From contig CAYWFX010000008.1 in the NCBI GenBank assembly GCA_964457945.1, positions 26,416 to 90,415 of the forward strand: 64,000 nt of DNA, read 5' to 3'. The notes under the pieces are model-generated. The model made no database searches and was not told the origin of the DNA. It saw nothing but the letters and a program-made list of their open reading frames with translations. Below are positions 26,658-35,839 of the stretch, piece by piece. How positions within the stretch are numbered: position 1 is the stretch's first letter; the number at the start of each line of letters is the position of its first letter. Source of the stretch: PHAA01 sp964457945. Its GTDB lineage: Bacteria; Bacillota; Syntrophomonadia; Syntrophomonadales; Syntrophomonadaceae. A program made the translations under genes and the position numbers.

Positions 26658-27143
26658 ATGCACTATTCCAAATTCAAAATAGGGCAAGAAAAAATGGTTT
26701 CTGAACTTGTTTGGACTGTATTCAAGAAATATGAAGCACCCGAATATCCAGAGGAAGGCATTAAGACATTTAAAACATTTATTGCACCAGATAATATAAA
26801 TGACATGGTATGCAACAATGGTTTCCCAATATATTGTTGCTTTGAAAATGACAAACTTATTGGAGTATTAGCATTTAGAGGCAAGTCACACATTTCCCTC
26901 TTATTTGTTCATGAGAAATATCATAGACAAGGTATAGCTAAAACACTCCTTAGTAATGCTCTGGATGAAATAATGGCATCAGATAAAAACATAAGCAAAA
27001 TTACCGTCAATTCATCGCCTTATGCATTGGGTGTTTATAAAAGAATGGGATTTTTAGCGACAAGTGAAATGCAACATCAAGATGGACTTTTATTTATTCC
27101 CATGGTTAAGGATTTATATTTGCAGCCATTTAACATCATTTGA
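26658..27143 (+). CDS. GNAT family N-acetyltransferase
   Basis: This 161-residue protein has the acetyl-CoA binding motif H-R-Q-G-I-A-K-T-L-L (Q/RxxGxG/A class, about residues 92-101). The GNAT strands L-I-G-V-L-A-F-R-G and I-T-V-N-S-S-P-Y-A-L-G-V-Y-K-R-M-G-F are also present. The substrate is not predictable. ATG 26658 has GGAGG 8 nt upstream; the in-frame TTG at 26643 lies ahead of that site. It is transcribed away from sdpRI from its own promoter. Confidence 0.88.
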   Translation: MHYSKFKIGQEKMVSELVWTVFKKYEAPEYPEEGIKTFKTFIAPDNINDMVCNNGFPIYCCFENDKLIGVLAFRGKSHISLLFVHEKYHRQGIAKTLLSNALDEIMASDKNISKITVNSSPYALGVYKRMGFLATSEMQHQDGLLFIPMVKDLYLQPFNII

Positions 27144-27574
27144 GGGGTAGGTTAATGAAGCGATAAGTAGAATTGGGGAAGTTGAATGAAGCTAGTAAAA
27201 GGTTCCATTATCATTGGGGTACATGATCGGTACGATCATAAGTCCTTTGCGTTGATTCCAGAGTTGTTATTTTCAGATAGAACTAGCTGTTCATCTGAGA
27301 GAACCACTATCTTCTTCCCAAGAACCACCGTCAAAAGGCGGCAGCCTCATCAATTTGTTCGTGCGATCGTCTTGGGTCAAACTGTGAACAAAAGATAGTT
27401 GATCCAATTTGATGCCTAGTTTCCACTATTTCCAAGACATCCAGGGCCTGTAGACCTTCCAAACACCTTTAAGCTCGAAGGCATATTTTTCATAGCATTT
27501 TGCTGCATGGAGCATGTGTTATAATGGTAATATATTACTATATTTTTGATCTGGCATTGAAAGGAAGTGATGAA
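27144..27574 (+). promoter_or_regulatory. Intergenic region with promoter for the 27575 gene
   Basis: An extended -10 (TGTGTTATAAT, with TATAAT at 27520-27525) and AAGGAAG at 27561-27567 serve the next gene. The rest holds a short inverted repeat ATGATCG-GTA-CGATCAT (27223-27239) and a 70-codon open frame at 27186-27398 with no ribosome binding site and no recognisable protein. I see nothing else in it. Confidence 0.45.
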
Positions 27575-28813
27575 ATGCAGGAAGGCAAAAATATTAAAGT
27601 TGGAATCGGTTTTGCGACGGGGAGAAAGACTTTTCAAAGGGTGCTGAGAACCAACATATACAACTGGCAGGAATCCGGTTTGGTGGAAAACATAAGAATC
27701 AGTTTAAATCTTTTCGTCGCATATGATCTTAATTATAATAAAACCAAAACGACGGATTACACCAATATAAAACCAGACCTGGTCGAACAGATCGATAGCA
27801 GCACATTTATTGCAGGCATCGCTGTCAAAGCAGAAATAGACTATTTAATTCGGGAAAACGTCATAAATTTTGATGAAGCACACATGATTTTTGGCAGGGG
27901 GTATGCAGCCAAGCGTAACGCGGTACTATATTACGCTATAAAGCACCATATGGATTATCTGATTTTTTTGGATGACGACGAATACCCCCTGGCAGTGACT
28001 AATACGCGCAGCACTACAATTTGGGGAGGCCAGTATGTTCTGTTAAACCATCTGGAACATATCACTCAAGCGGATATTACCCACGGACATCACTGTGGTT
28101 ACATATCGCCTATTCCCTATATGGAATTTAATGATACTTTGACCGAAGCTGATTTTCGTTCTTTTATTGAGGCGATCAGCAATGATATCGTTAACTGGGA
28201 TACCTTGAAAGCCGTTATGCAAAACGGTGGGGTGACCTATGCCGATACCAAGATATTGACCAGCAATGAGGCTATAGAGGTGCAGGAAATAGATCATGCC
28301 AAATTCATATCCGGCGCAAACCTGTGTATTAACCTTACCGATCCTCGCCGTATTTTTCCGTTTTACAATCCACCGGGAGCGAGGGGAGAGGATACTTTTT
28401 TAAGTACCTGCCTAAGCGAACGAAAAGTTTTGCGCGTGCCATGCTACACATTCCACGACGGGTTTTCTACCTATAATCACCTGTTAGAAGGTGTTCTGCC
28501 CATCCGCTTGAAGTTCATCAAAGCTGATACCGAACAGATTGTCACTCGCTTTTACAAGGCTTGTATAGGTTGGATTCGTTATAAGCCATTACTGCTCTAT
28601 ATCACCCAGCCGGATCATTATGAGGAAAAGATTCAAGAGATGCGGAAACAACTTACCGTGACTTTGCCTAAAATCTGCGCTTATTTCGACCAGCCCGATT
28701 TCATGAAAGTCTTAGCTGATTTGGAAAAATACAACAGAAATGTAAAGAAGCATTATTATGAATTCCGTGAAACGCAAAGTATTTGGGCAAAAATCATGGA
28801 ACACTTTGCGTAA
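27575..28813 (+). CDS. Probable GT-A fold glycosyltransferase, unassigned family
   Basis: This 412-residue cytoplasmic protein begins with V-G-I-G-F-A-T-G-R-K-T-F-Q-R-V. The pattern Y-L-I-F-L-D-D-D-E-Y-P-L near residue 130 looks like the metal-binding D-x-D of GT-A glycosyltransferases. R-G-E-D-T-F-L-S near residue 275 resembles the catalytic E-D motif of GT2-like enzymes. It has no membrane segment. I do not recognise the exact family, and donor and acceptor are unknown. It lies tail-to-tail with the GH20 gene (9 bp gap). ATG 27575 has AAGGAAG at 8 nt; the longer frame from 27500 would overlap the promoter. Confidence 0.6.
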   Translation: MQEGKNIKVGIGFATGRKTFQRVLRTNIYNWQESGLVENIRISLNLFVAYDLNYNKTKTTDYTNIKPDLVEQIDSSTFIAGIAVKAEIDYLIRENVINFDEAHMIFGRGYAAKRNAVLYYAIKHHMDYLIFLDDDEYPLAVTNTRSTTIWGGQYVLLNHLEHITQADITHGHHCGYISPIPYMEFNDTLTEADFRSFIEAISNDIVNWDTLKAVMQNGGVTYADTKILTSNEAIEVQEIDHAKFISGANLCINLTDPRRIFPFYNPPGARGEDTFLSTCLSERKVLRVPCYTFHDGFSTYNHLLEGVLPIRLKFIKADTEQIVTRFYKACIGWIRYKPLLLYITQPDHYEEKIQEMRKQLTVTLPKICAYFDQPDFMKVLADLEKYNRNVKKHYYEFRETQSIWAKIMEHFA

Positions 28814-28822
28814 GAGATAATT

Positions 28823-30727
28823 TTAAGTCTCTTCATTATATTTTCTGAGGATGAAACAGATTTGCCAAACGAATTCTTTTATTCGAAACAATTCGCTCTC
28901 ACGACTGACAGCTCTCCAATCCTTACAGTAATCCATAAGCCAGCTTTCCAGCTTACTAGCCATTTCATGGGGAGTATCCAGTGGATGTACATTCTGTCCA
29001 TATTCCCTTTGTTTAATGACTAGCGTCAATTCCTGCATTAGTGCTACACCACGAGCAGCAAGGTAATATTCCACCATTTGCTGACGATGGTCTGCATGGG
29101 ACGTACTATCATTCTGTTTAAGACATTTTAAGATTTCCGCACATCTGGCAACTGCTGCCTTAAGCTGATTCTCTGAAACCTGCATCATCTTATTTTTAGC
29201 TTTTTCATGCATAAAACTTCCATCCTGATTGTAGGTCTGATTGAATACCATATAATCCCTGAAAAATACCACATCGTTAAACGTGATTGTATCTTGATGA
29301 GAAAGTTCCCGCAAAAGCCCAACCAGCTTTTTACTCTGATCACCATATTCTACCAAAGAAATAACCTGGTCTACATTGGTAAAATCCCTATTATCCTCCA
29401 CGTTCCAGCCTTGGGCTGCACCGTAAATCATACCGGGAATATTAAGCGCAGGCATATTGATACTGCCACAATCACCCCAATCCGTATTCAAGAGTCCTTC
29501 GGCATGATACTTGTAGCCTAACTCCGCCATCTCCCTGATATTGGTAAAGCTCATGTCATAGGCGTTTACCAGGCGGCTGTAACCAGATACGCTGGGACAG
29601 GCATACTGCTTTAAGCCATAGTCTGAGAAAATTTTAAATATTTCTTCTTGAACTCCACAATCATAGTACCAGTTGAGGCAGGTAACCTCAGCATTCAATT
29701 CACAGATCATCTCGCGATTATTCTGCAAAACATCTCCCCAAATCATCACCTCTTTTCCCTTGATTTGAAGATATTCTACTAACTTATTGACATAAGAAAG
29801 ATACAGTTCTCCATAAGCCATTTTTTCAGCCAGGCCAGCACTTTTCCCCTTGCCCAAATCAAATGTTTCATCGCAGCAAATGTTTATTTTATTGCTGCTG
29901 AACAAGGATATGTATTGGTCAAGAATACCCGTAATAAGAGTAAAGCTTTCTGGATCGGCAACATTGATAGTGTGGTGTCTCATTCGGTTATGCCAAGTAA
30001 AGATCCCTGCCTGCTCGTCATCAACTTCTCTGTATTTACCATAGCTGACTGAACAGAGTAAATCATACAAATGTCCAAATGTAGCAATACAGGGCACCAG
30101 TTCAATACCTCTCATAATGCAGTAGCGGTCCAAATCCAAAATTTCTTCCGGTAAAAAAGGATCTGTCTGTGACCAAATTTCTTCAAAGCCATCTAAGCGC
30201 AAACAGTTTTCCATGTACAACTGAAGCTGATTTATTTTATACAATGACAACCTATCCACCAGAGCTTTCAAGCTGTCCATAGTTGGCACCCTGCCACGGC
30301 TGACATCCAGCAAATAGCCCCGTTTGGCATAGGATGGTTCATCGGCAATGTCCACACAACCAATTTCCCCGCGGGATGTCTTGCATAGCTGAATCAGGGT
30401 GGACACGCCATAAAGGAAACCACGGTGGCAATCAGCGGAAATGGTAATTTTATTTGGTGTAACCATAAGCCTATAGGCTTCAGTTTCTCTATCCATTTGG
30501 TTATATTCAAAGCAAATGCAGTTATTAGCAAAATTTATTTCCCTTCGCAGCCCTTTTTTAATGGGCAGCTTAATGGCTATAACCTTTTCAATTTCCTGCT
30601 GCAAAAGCTTGGCGGTTTCGAAGTCAATACCATCCTGCGCCGCGTCTAACACAATGGCAGTATTGTGGACTATGGAAAACGCTCCATCCTGAGCTGTAAT
30701 CTGGTGTGGTAATGGTATTAGATACAT
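28823..30727 (-). CDS. Cytoplasmic GH20 beta-N-acetylhexosaminidase
   Basis: This 634-residue glycoside hydrolase has no signal peptide. The N-terminal 120 residues form the GH20b-like domain (I-P-L-P-H-Q-I, then A-Y-R-L-M-V-T-P-N-K-I-T-I). A TIM barrel follows, starting at R-G-Y-L-L-D-V-S-R-G-R-V-P. The catalytic acid pair is likely C-C-D-E-T-F near residue 285. It would release terminal GlcNAc (or GalNAc) from oligosaccharides inside the cell and feed the downstream sugar pathway. It is the last gene of the nagA-nagB-nagK operon. ATG 30727 has AGAGGAC upstream; the longer frame to 30766 overlaps nagK. Confidence 0.82.
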   Translation of the reverse strand: MYLIPLPHQITAQDGAFSIVHNTAIVLDAAQDGIDFETAKLLQQEIEKVIAIKLPIKKGLRREINFANNCICFEYNQMDRETEAYRLMVTPNKITISADCHRGFLYGVSTLIQLCKTSRGEIGCVDIADEPSYAKRGYLLDVSRGRVPTMDSLKALVDRLSLYKINQLQLYMENCLRLDGFEEIWSQTDPFLPEEILDLDRYCIMRGIELVPCIATFGHLYDLLCSVSYGKYREVDDEQAGIFTWHNRMRHHTINVADPESFTLITGILDQYISLFSSNKINICCDETFDLGKGKSAGLAEKMAYGELYLSYVNKLVEYLQIKGKEVMIWGDVLQNNREMICELNAEVTCLNWYYDCGVQEEIFKIFSDYGLKQYACPSVSGYSRLVNAYDMSFTNIREMAELGYKYHAEGLLNTDWGDCGSINMPALNIPGMIYGAAQGWNVEDNRDFTNVDQVISLVEYGDQSKKLVGLLRELSHQDTITFNDVVFFRDYMVFNQTYNQDGSFMHEKAKNKMMQVSENQLKAAVARCAEILKCLKQNDSTSHADHRQQMVEYYLAARGVALMQELTLVIKQREYGQNVHPLDTPHEMASKLESWLMDYCKDWRAVSRESELFRIKEFVWQICFILRKYNEET

Positions 30728-30743
30728 GCTTTGTCCTCTGTTT

Positions 30744-31667
30744 TCATATTTTTTTACCCTGCCCAATTATTCTTCTATTTAAATAACAGGCTCCTTTGGT
30801 TGCGGAAATATCTTCTGCTAATATGTTGACTGAGTCTAAATCCCTTTCTAAGCAGCTTTTGAATTCTTTCCTTACGATATCCACTTTACTGAGAATACTC
30901 CCACTAACTCCTATGTTAATGGATTCATTAATCCCAATTTTTTTATAAAGTCTTTCTGTCATAATAGCCAGGTCTTTTCCTGCCTGTTTAAGTATGTTAA
31001 CTGAATTTATCTCCGCAGCCTTGGCAAGTTCCACCACTATAGGTGCGTATGCTGCAATTTCTCCCTTACTGGCTGAATAAATAAATCCTCTTATATCATT
31101 TACCTGGTCTAAATTAAGCTTACTCAAAATCGTCTGAGTAAGTTCACTCCTAACCCCTTCTGAATCTTCCTCAATCGTCATCCTTTTAAAAGCCGCCAAA
31201 GCTATAGCATAGCCGCTTCCCTCGTCACCTAAAATATGACCCCATCCACCCGTTCTGGCCTCTCTGCCTTTATATAAACCATAGCTTACCGAGCCCGTTC
31301 CAGATATGGTAATAATCCCGTCTTCACCTTTTAATATGGCCGCATGAGCAAGCTCTGCATCGTGAAAGCCCTGTACTTTACAACCGAAATTTTCTTTAAG
31401 TAAAGTCTCAACTTTCTCAAGATTGTCACTAACTTCAATTCCCGCTATGCCTAAGTATATACACAAACATTCCCCATGTCTGTCCTGTTCTTCTAGGTTA
31501 TTTATGCATTGTTGAATGGCATTTATTATGTTTTTTCCTGCCTTATCAAAATCTAATATGAGATTTCCGGAACCCGAATAACCTTCACCCAGCTCTTGGT
31601 CTTCTAAACTATAGGCAACCGCCTCAGTTTTGGTTGCGCCTCCATCCACCCCAATTATATATTTCAC
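30744..31667 (-). CDS. nagK: N-acetylglucosamine kinase (BadF/BadG family)
   Basis: This 307-residue protein has the ASKHA phosphate-1 loop I-G-V-D-G-G-A-T-K-T-E at its start, the phosphate-2 loop I-S-G-T-G-S-V-S-Y-G near residue 118, and G-G-W-G-H-I-L-G-D-E-G-S-G-Y typical of GlcNAc kinases. It would phosphorylate GlcNAc freed by the GH20 enzyme to GlcNAc-6-P, the substrate of NagA. It starts at GTG 31667 behind AAAGGA. The gene order (nagA, nagB, nagK, hexosaminidase) makes one pathway. Confidence 0.85.
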   Translation of the reverse strand: MKYIIGVDGGATKTEAVAYSLEDQELGEGYSGSGNLILDFDKAGKNIINAIQQCINNLEEQDRHGECLCIYLGIAGIEVSDNLEKVETLLKENFGCKVQGFHDAELAHAAILKGEDGIITISGTGSVSYGLYKGREARTGGWGHILGDEGSGYAIALAAFKRMTIEEDSEGVRSELTQTILSKLNLDQVNDIRGFIYSASKGEIAAYAPIVVELAKAAEINSVNILKQAGKDLAIMTERLYKKIGINESINIGVSGSILSKVDIVRKEFKSCLERDLDSVNILAEDISATKGACYLNRRIIGQGKKI

Positions 31668-31692
31668 AATTCAAATATCCTTTCTATTGTCC

Positions 31693-32418
31693 TTATAGCC
31701 GTTTGGCAGCATTTTTTTCAATGACCATAGTGGCATTAGGATGAAGCTGTATAATTGAAGCCGGTACTTCGGGGCATATTTTGCCTTTTATAGTTTTATA
31801 TATTGCGTCAGCCTTGGTTTCCCCATTTGCCAGCAATATTAGCATCCTTGACTGCATTATAGTTTTTATTCCCATACTTATAGCCGACGTCGGGACTTTA
31901 TCCTTGGAACTGAAAAATCTTGAATTAGCTTCGATCGTCATTTTATCGAGTTTAACCAGATGAGTTTCGGCTTCGAAATTGATATCCGGCTCATTAAATC
32001 CAATATGTCCGTTAGCTCCTATGCCTAAAACCTGCAGATCAATGCCGCCCTTATTTTTAATCTGCTCTTCGTAGTTCCTGCATTCCTCATCAATGTCTGG
32101 GGCGATACCATTGGGAATATAGGTATTTTCTTCTTTTGCATTTATGTATTTAAAGAAATTGTGATGCATGTAATAGTAATAGCTTTGGGCATTTTGTCGG
32201 TTCAGAGAACAGTATTCATCTAAATTAAAAATAGTAACCTCTGAAAAATCAACTTCTTGATTTTCATACATTTTTATAAGTTCATGGTACATACCCATCG
32301 GGGTATCACCGGTAGCTAGCCCTAATACGCAGTCAGGCTTTAAAATAATCTGGCTTCTTACAATAGCTGCTGCTTTTTTACTCATTACTTCAAAAGTTTC
32401 TGCCAGTATAATTCGCAT
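31693..32418 (-). CDS. nagB: Glucosamine-6-phosphate deaminase
   Basis: This 241-residue enzyme turns GlcN-6-P into fructose-6-P and ammonia. Visible motifs are L-G-L-A-T-G-D-T-P-M-G-M-Y (phosphate loop), F-N-L-D-E-Y (catalytic Asp/Glu region) and G-I-G-A-N-G-H-I-G-F-N-E-P with the catalytic His. Length is typical. ATG 32418 has GGAG 8 nt upstream, within the end of nagA; the GTG at 32427 overlaps the ribosome binding site. Confidence 0.95.
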   Translation of the reverse strand: MRIILAETFEVMSKKAAAIVRSQIILKPDCVLGLATGDTPMGMYHELIKMYENQEVDFSEVTIFNLDEYCSLNRQNAQSYYYYMHHNFFKYINAKEENTYIPNGIAPDIDEECRNYEEQIKNKGGIDLQVLGIGANGHIGFNEPDINFEAETHLVKLDKMTIEANSRFFSSKDKVPTSAISMGIKTIMQSRMLILLANGETKADAIYKTIKGKICPEVPASIIQLHPNATMVIEKNAAKRL

Positions 32419-32423
32419 TGAAA

Positions 32424-33596
32424 TCACTCCTGCTTAAATTTGTAAATTACTTTTCCTCCGGCTATGGACAAATCTACATTTAAATCTTTATCAAAAATAA
32501 TCACATCTGCATCTTTGCCTATTTTTATGCTTCCTTTGGAATTGTCCATATGAATAAGCTTGGCCGGATTTAAGCTGGCTAAAGCAACCGCTTCGTATAT
32601 CTCCATATCCGTATATTTCAAAATATTAAATACTGCTTTATTCATGGTCATAATACTTCCTGCCAGAGTTCCATCAGTAAGGCGGGCTGAATTATGCTCT
32701 ACAACCACCTGCTGGCCTCCCAGTTCCCAGTTACCCTCTGACATAGAACCTGCTCGCATGGAGTCCGTAATTAGAATCATTTTGTCTTTTCCTTTGGCAT
32801 TTAACAAAATTTGAAAAACAGCCGGATGGATGTGCAGGGTATCAGCTATTAATTCAAAACTTATATTGCTTTTTAATACTGCACCTACCACTCCTGGATC
32901 TCTGTGATGGAAGGACCGCATAGCATTGAACATATGGGATGCATTACTTATTCCAACTCTCACAGCCTCCAGGGCTGTTTCGTAATTCGCATTGGTATGT
33001 CCCATTGCAAGTACTATATCAGAATTGTTTTTAACACTCTTTATAAACTTAAATTGAAAATCTTCTTCGGGTGCCATAGTAATTATTTTAATTATGTCTA
33101 TATAGTTTTCAATAAATTTTAAATCAGGTTTAAGTATATAATTTTTATCCTGAGCTCCTTGGTATTTTGGGCTTATAAAGGGTCCTTCCAGGTGAGCACC
33201 CAGTATTTTAGCCCCTTTAACATTATCTTGCATGGCAAGTTTTACTGAATCCAATGCCTTATATATCTTTTCTTTTCTCATAGTCATGGTGGTCGGCAAA
33301 AATCCTGTAACCCCATTTTTAGCGATAGTTTCGCTTATTATTTTAATATCAGATATTTCACCATCCATAGTATCTTTTCCACCAGAACCATGAATATGAA
33401 TATCTATAAATCCTGGTGAAACATATTTCCCATTAGCATTTATTACTTTCATTTCGTAAGTCGGGCTCTTCTTTGTAAAATTTTCTTCGTCTAAAATATC
33501 AATTATTTTGTCATTAAAAATTAGTACCTTGCCTACTAGAATTTCATTTTCTAAAATAATTTTTCCGCCTTTAATACAAGTAATATTTTTATTCAT
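32424..33596 (-). CDS. nagA: N-acetylglucosamine-6-phosphate deacetylase
   Basis: This 390-residue amidohydrolase removes acetate from GlcNAc-6-P. The metal ligands appear in D-I-H-I-H-G-S-G-G (about residue 68), G-A-H-L-E-G-P-F-I-S (catalytic Glu) and M-G-H-T-N-A-N-Y. H-M-F-N-A-M and the late catalytic Asp (I-T-D-S-M) are present. It is the first gene of the nag operon. No sugar transporter or NagR-type regulator is encoded beside it. Confidence 0.95.
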   Translation of the reverse strand: MNKNITCIKGGKIILENEILVGKVLIFNDKIIDILDEENFTKKSPTYEMKVINANGKYVSPGFIDIHIHGSGGKDTMDGEISDIKIISETIAKNGVTGFLPTTMTMRKEKIYKALDSVKLAMQDNVKGAKILGAHLEGPFISPKYQGAQDKNYILKPDLKFIENYIDIIKIITMAPEEDFQFKFIKSVKNNSDIVLAMGHTNANYETALEAVRVGISNASHMFNAMRSFHHRDPGVVGAVLKSNISFELIADTLHIHPAVFQILLNAKGKDKMILITDSMRAGSMSEGNWELGGQQVVVEHNSARLTDGTLAGSIMTMNKAVFNILKYTDMEIYEAVALASLNPAKLIHMDNSKGSIKIGKDADVIIFDKDLNVDLSIAGGKVIYKFKQE

Positions 33597-33772
33597 TATT
33601 TATCATCAACCTTTGTTTTAAATCACTTTATATCTATTCTTATATCATTATTGCATAATGGGGTTATGTTTGTATGTCAGCGTGAGTTTTCGTTTTCATT
33701 TGAGATTCTACAAAACCGGTACATTTGTTGCTCTATATCACCCAGCAACACTTGCATCCCTTAAGCAAATCT

Positions 33773-34125
33773 GTTGTTTCAGGTAAGGTTACCGTAACTG
33801 GTATGGATTGCCCAGATTGTGCATCGAAGGTTGAAAAGGCAGTAAAGCGTATGCATGGGATAGATGGCAACGATTACTTTCCCTTCGGGGAAGCTGAAAT
33901 TTGAGTTCGATGATAGCCAAACTGGCGTTAAGCATCTAATCAACAAGGTGAAGGCGTTAGGATATGGGACTGATGAAGAAGAAAATTCCGGGATATTGGA
34001 AGGCGTTTTGAGCACCAACATCTGTATTATTGGAATGGACTGTGCTGACTGCGCTGCCAAGCTGGAAAAGCGCATCTCAAAAGTCCCGGGAGTGGAAGAG
34101 GTGAAGATTATAACCTGTGAAGGTA
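33773..34125 (+). pseudogene. Remnant of a heavy-metal-associated (HMA) domain protein, probably a P1B-type ATPase
   Basis: Two HMA domains are visible with their C-x2-C metal sites: G-M-D-C-P-D-C-A in one frame from about 33800, and G-M-D-C-A-D-C-A at about 34035. The first domain is split: the frame ending in R-M-H-G-I-D at about 33860 continues one frame over as A-T-I-T-F-P-S-G-K-L-K-F-E-F. The second domain loses similarity after V-E-E-V-K-I, and no transmembrane or phosphorylation domain follows. Tandem HMA domains like these precede Cd/Zn/Cu ATPases. The frameshift and truncation make it a dead gene, barring sequence error. Confidence 0.65.
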
Positions 34126-34328
34126 TTATTTTAAGCAATAAATTTGTGTGTAGGGGGCTTTTAAATAATTTATGGAAGAAATATGTCGCCCAACCTATTT
34201 TCCTTTGCACTTTATAAGCATAAAATGTATATCAATAACTCCATGATATCACATTACACTATTCCCGTAATACTAATTAATAGGTAGCGTATTATTGCAA
34301 AAAAAGCTATATAAGGACTACCATACGA

Positions 34329-34367
34329 ATGTTAAAAAATATAAGTGTTTGGATGTTGCAAAGATGA
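34329..34367 (+). promoter_or_regulatory. Possible 12-codon leader ORF overlapping the dacF start
   Basis: ATG at 34329, with AAGGA 11 nt upstream, opens a 12-codon frame (M-L-K-N-I-S-V-W-M-L-Q-R). Its TGA overlaps the dacF ATG as ATGA. Because dacF lacks a good ribosome binding site of its own, translation may be coupled through this small frame. Confidence 0.3.
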
Positions 34368-35647
34368 AACAGCCTGTGAAAAAATATATTGCCATTCTGC
34401 TGGTGGTGTTCCTTTGGGTTAGCGTAGTTAATAACCAAGCTCTGGCAGCGGATGAATTGCCAAAGCTTGGTTCAGAATCTGCTGTGCTAATGGATGCTAA
34501 AACCGGACAGGTTTTGTATGAGAAAAATATGCATATGGAGTTATATCCAGCCTCTATTACAAAGATACTGACTATTCTTCTGGGAATTGAACATGGCAAC
34601 TTACAAGATATGGTTACCATGTCCAAGGAAGCGGTCTTCAGTATATTGAGAGGGTCTTCGCATATCGCCTTGGAAGAAGGCGAACAGATTACCCTGGAAC
34701 AGGCTTTAATGGCAGCGATGTTGCCATCGGCCAATGATGCCAGCAATGGCATTGCAGAACACATCAGCGGCAGCGATTTAAAATTTGCCCAGTTGATGAA
34801 CCAGCGCGCCCGTGAAGCCGGGGCGCTGAACAGCAACTTTATTAATCCCCATGGCTTGCCGAACGATTCGCATGTGAGCACGGCCTATGACATGGCTATG
34901 ATCACCCGCGCAGCCCTACAGAATGATAAATTTAGAGAAATATTCGGGACAGTGCGGCACACTATTTCCCCTACCAACAAGCAACCTAAATCCCGTGATT
35001 TATGGTCGGAGCATAGAATGCTCACCACAAATCGGTTTAATTATGAGGGGGTGATCGGCGGCAAGACTGGCTACACCCAGAAATCCCAGAATACCCTAGT
35101 AACGGCCGCGCGGCGCGGAGATAGGGAGCTTATTGCGGTGGTCATGAAAAGCCAGAATTATGTGGTGTATACAGACACCGTAGCCCTGTTTGATTACGGA
35201 TTTAACCAGTTTACTGAAACCAGGATTTTTCCTTCCAACTTTGTGATCCCTTCAAGGGGCAACGAGGAAACAAGAGTCATACAGAATATTTTATCTCAAA
35301 ACAAGGATATAAGCGTCATCCGGCTGCTCCAAAAAAGCATTAGCCCGGAAAATATTGTCGTTGATTATCAACTGGTGGATGATAGCCAGCACGCTCAGCC
35401 TGACCTACAGATCAATATGAGTGTCGGCGCTGCTAGTAACTTAATGTATCCTGACCTGGGATCGCTCTACATATGCACAGCTTCTTCTGCAGGAACAATC
35501 AGTACTCAGCCGAGTTGGATCAGCATTTTTCTTGAGATCATCAAAGTGTTGGTATATTTATGCTTAGGTATACTGGTTTTGCTGTTTGTGTTACGGTGGT
35601 GTTTTAAAACGCATAAGATGGTTCGGCGTAATTCAAGACATCAGTAG
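34364..35647 (+). CDS. D-alanyl-D-alanine carboxypeptidase (DacF/PBP5 type)
   Basis: This 427-residue penicillin-binding protein trims the terminal D-Ala of wall peptides. It has a signal peptide (K-K-Y-I-A-I-L-L-V-V-F-L, cleavage near A-L-A). The S11 peptidase motifs are S-I-T-K (about residue 62), S-A-N (about 121) and K-T-G (about 232). Unlike soluble DacA, the C-terminus ends in a membrane helix (about 390-415) with a basic tail. The in-frame TTG at 34295 would add 23 residues before the signal peptide and is less likely. It stands alone, downstream of the broken HMA gene. Confidence 0.92.
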   Translation: MKQPVKKYIAILLVVFLWVSVVNNQALAADELPKLGSESAVLMDAKTGQVLYEKNMHMELYPASITKILTILLGIEHGNLQDMVTMSKEAVFSILRGSSHIALEEGEQITLEQALMAAMLPSANDASNGIAEHISGSDLKFAQLMNQRAREAGALNSNFINPHGLPNDSHVSTAYDMAMITRAALQNDKFREIFGTVRHTISPTNKQPKSRDLWSEHRMLTTNRFNYEGVIGGKTGYTQKSQNTLVTAARRGDRELIAVVMKSQNYVVYTDTVALFDYGFNQFTETRIFPSNFVIPSRGNEETRVIQNILSQNKDISVIRLLQKSISPENIVVDYQLVDDSQHAQPDLQINMSVGAASNLMYPDLGSLYICTASSAGTISTQPSWISIFLEIIKVLVYLCLGILVLLFVLRWCFKTHKMVRRNSRHQ

Positions 35648-35839
35648 GAAAGAAAATAATTTAATTATATATCCATATTTAAAGGATATCTTATTGCGTA
35701 TAAATAACAGAATGCGCAGTACTAATATTAAATGGCTGGGTGTTAAGCTGACTTTTTTGAGATGACGGAGTAAAATAATTTAGCTTGTGGTTTTGGCAAA
35801 CTGCCAGCGAGTAATCATCTTGGAACCAAATCCATATTC

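Noticed and set aside
27186..27398. 70-codon open frame in the gap before the 27575 gene
   Set aside because: It has no ribosome binding site, no recognisable protein pattern and an Arg/Thr-rich composition typical of chance frames.
28593..33746. Identical 18-mer TGCTCTATATCACCCAGC at 28593-28610 and 33729-33746
   Set aside because: The flanks do not match on either side, and one copy is inside a coding region. A chance match of this length is unlikely but possible in 64 kb, and no structure supports a repeat.
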